Part shown: piece after piece, positions 62,863 to 64,000 of the stretch | Layout of the letters: the number at the start of each line of letters is the position of its first letter | Numbering within the stretch: the stretch's first letter is position 1 | Source: Blastocatellia bacterium AA13 | GTDB lineage: Bacteria > Acidobacteriota > Blastocatellia > UBA7656 | Assembly (NCBI GenBank): GCA_003222245.1 | Contig: QHVH01000025.1 | Span: 62,001-126,000, forward strand | DNA length: 64,000 nucleotides | Reading direction: 5' to 3' | The notes under the pieces: generated by a model | What the model saw: only the letters and a program-made list of their open reading frames with translations | Told to the model about the DNA's origin: nothing | Database searches by the model: none | Made by a program: the position numbers and the translations under genes

Positions 62863-64000
62863 TTAGCTCAGTTGAAACTCCGGCAGGCACATGATCAGGT
62901 GTACCAGGCCTCTGACTTTCTGATCGATAACGGTATCGGTAGACGGATCGAAAGGCGTATCCGCGTCAAGATACTGCCGAAGCGAGTTGATCGTGGGCTT
63001 GTCCGTGCTGACATTCAAGACCGAAATGAATCCTTTGACCGTCTTTTTCGTGCTGGCTTTCGTGTATTTTCTCAGTTGGTCTATCGTTATGAACGCACCC
63101 TGTTGCGTTGTAGGATTCTGCGTTCTTGTCGTTGCCAGCGTATTGGCGACATTGTAGCGGTCCAGCATAGACGCCGTATTGACCCATGCGCTGTTCAAAT
63201 CCCACCCGGAAACATCGGGAGGATCATAGCAATCCATTCCAAGAAGCGCTGAGCGTTGGAAGATCGAGTTATCGCGCTGTGCCGTTGGACCGCCCGGATT
63301 GTAGGTCGCTCCGAACATTCTGATCGGGCCCACGACAAACTCCGGCGGAGTCTTGATCAGCGCATATCGCGCGCGGTCGCTCCAGAACTCGTCTGAGGTA
63401 AAGATCGCCCGCGCAAATTCTTTTATGGAGTGATCGTGACTGAGATAAACAGCGGCCAGCGCATCAGCCGTATTGCGATCTTGCTTGGTCGTGAAGTCAA
63501 GCGGGTAGACAAAGAAGTCGAAGAACTTCTTAACCAGGAACCGAGCCGTCGCGGGCCGATTGCAAATAATCGGTATGACGTCTTTTCCATCCAGGTTACT
63601 GGTCACGGCAGAAGCGGTACCGCTGTAGATTGTCTTAAGGCCGTTGTCGTGACTGTTGGTGTTGAATCTGAAAGTGTAGTTGAAAGGATCGCTCGCGGGC
63701 GGTCTCGTAAAGTTCCAGCCTGTGAATGCCCGCGCGATTTCGGTGATGTCGGTTTGGCTGTAGTTGGTCTCGCCCGTGACCACATCTTTGATTCCCATCG
63801 TGAAGAGCTCCTGGAGCTCACGCGCCCAGTTCTCGTTGGTGTTTCCTCGGACGTTCTGCAGCGTATCGAGCCAGATCAGCATCGCCGGGTCCTGAGCCAC
63901 CTTGAGCAGCAGGTCGTCGAACCTCGCAAGCGCATTGGCTCGCAGTGTGTTGTTCTGGACCTGCATCAGGACTTCTTGATTGACCTTCGAGATAGCGGTT
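62863..64000 (-). CDS. DUF1800 domain-containing protein, partial (second copy)
   Basis: The frame runs off the window's right edge, so the N-terminus is missing; at least 378 residues are seen. The family block NENWARELQELFTMGIKDVVTGETNYSQ and IARAFTGWNF correspond to those in the first copy, without the Gln/Asn-rich insert. The end FQLS is also typical. The gene order, DUF1800 then DUF1501 in the direction of transcription, repeats that at 16802. Confidence 0.92.
   Translation of the reverse strand, partial: TAISKVNQEVLMQVQNNTLRANALARFDDLLLKVAQDPAMLIWLDTLQNVRGNTNENWARELQELFTMGIKDVVTGETNYSQTDITEIARAFTGWNFTRPPASDPFNYTFRFNTNSHDNGLKTIYSGTASAVTSNLDGKDVIPIICNRPATARFLVKKFFDFFVYPLDFTTKQDRNTADALAAVYLSHDHSIKEFARAIFTSDEFWSDRARYALIKTPPEFVVGPIRMFGATYNPGGPTAQRDNSIFQRSALLGMDCYDPPDVSGWDLNSAWVNTASMLDRYNVANTLATTRTQNPTTQQGAFITIDQLRKYTKASTKKTVKGFISVLNVSTDKPTINSLRQYLDADTPFDPSTDTVIDQKVRGLVHLIMCLPEFQLS

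Noticed and set aside
1-64000. CRISPR arrays
   Set aside because: No regularly spaced identical repeats of 25-40 bp with unique spacers were seen.

Overview
The window reads as a chromosomal segment of a Gram-negative, aerobic heterotroph, most likely an Acidobacteriota of the Blastocatellia type. This placement is inference. It rests on mid-50s GC by eye, two DUF1800/DUF1501 gene pairs, a choice-of-anchor V protein with a CxxCH site, secreted S9, M20 and amidohydrolase enzymes, and a full lipoprotein and murein toolkit (lspA, lgt, PBP1A). No rRNA, tRNA, CRISPR array or complete insertion sequence was found.

Layout. 1-1145 holds no convincing gene but has IS21-like terminal repeats and a 42-bp tandem repeat. 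1146-14963 carries a lipoprotein, an APC permease, radA, three secreted hydrolases and an AddB-type nuclease. 15263-16401 is an AT-richer insert with a MazF/PemK toxin translationally coupled to an unrecognised 244-aa helical protein. 16802-20211 is the first DUF1800/DUF1501 pair. 20417-22722 has a VOC protein divergent from a Cdd1-like/PadR/enoyl-CoA hydratase operon, with a 27-bp palindromic operator between them. 22854-26476 encodes a receiver protein and a large hybrid histidine kinase. 27102-31712 is a catabolic run (alpha/beta hydrolase, class II aldolase, SDR, PQQ-type dehydrogenase). 31903-40673 is envelope and housekeeping (PBP1A, UbiB kinase, rluD-lgt-lspA, YtxH/DUF948-like). 41029-42094 pairs an HPt protein with a receiver lacking its phospho-acceptor Asp.

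42739-48139 contains exoIII, DoxX, a CYTH fragment and then a cysteine-synthesis locus: a CysM-like synthase, a Mec-type JAMM protease, and a three-domain protein fusing a CysO-like sulfur carrier to a MoeZ-like E1 and a rhodanese. A truncated HEPN gene with its neighbour follows. 48154-53104 is a glycolate oxidase operon (glcD, glcE, glcF) with an FHA-DUF309 fusion inserted after glcD. 53127-59158 is mixed: PilZ, zinc-ribbon/TPR, receiver, Gfo/Idh/MocA and a GT39-type transferase. 59159-64000 has a damaged alpha/beta hydrolase, the anchor-V protein and the second DUF1800/DUF1501 pair, cut by the window edge.

The most interesting systems are the fused carrier-E1-rhodanese with its JAMM/CysM partners, and the MazF toxin with a non-MazE upstream partner. 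A family of similar GC-rich hairpins recurs just 3' of many minus-strand genes and probably serves as terminators.
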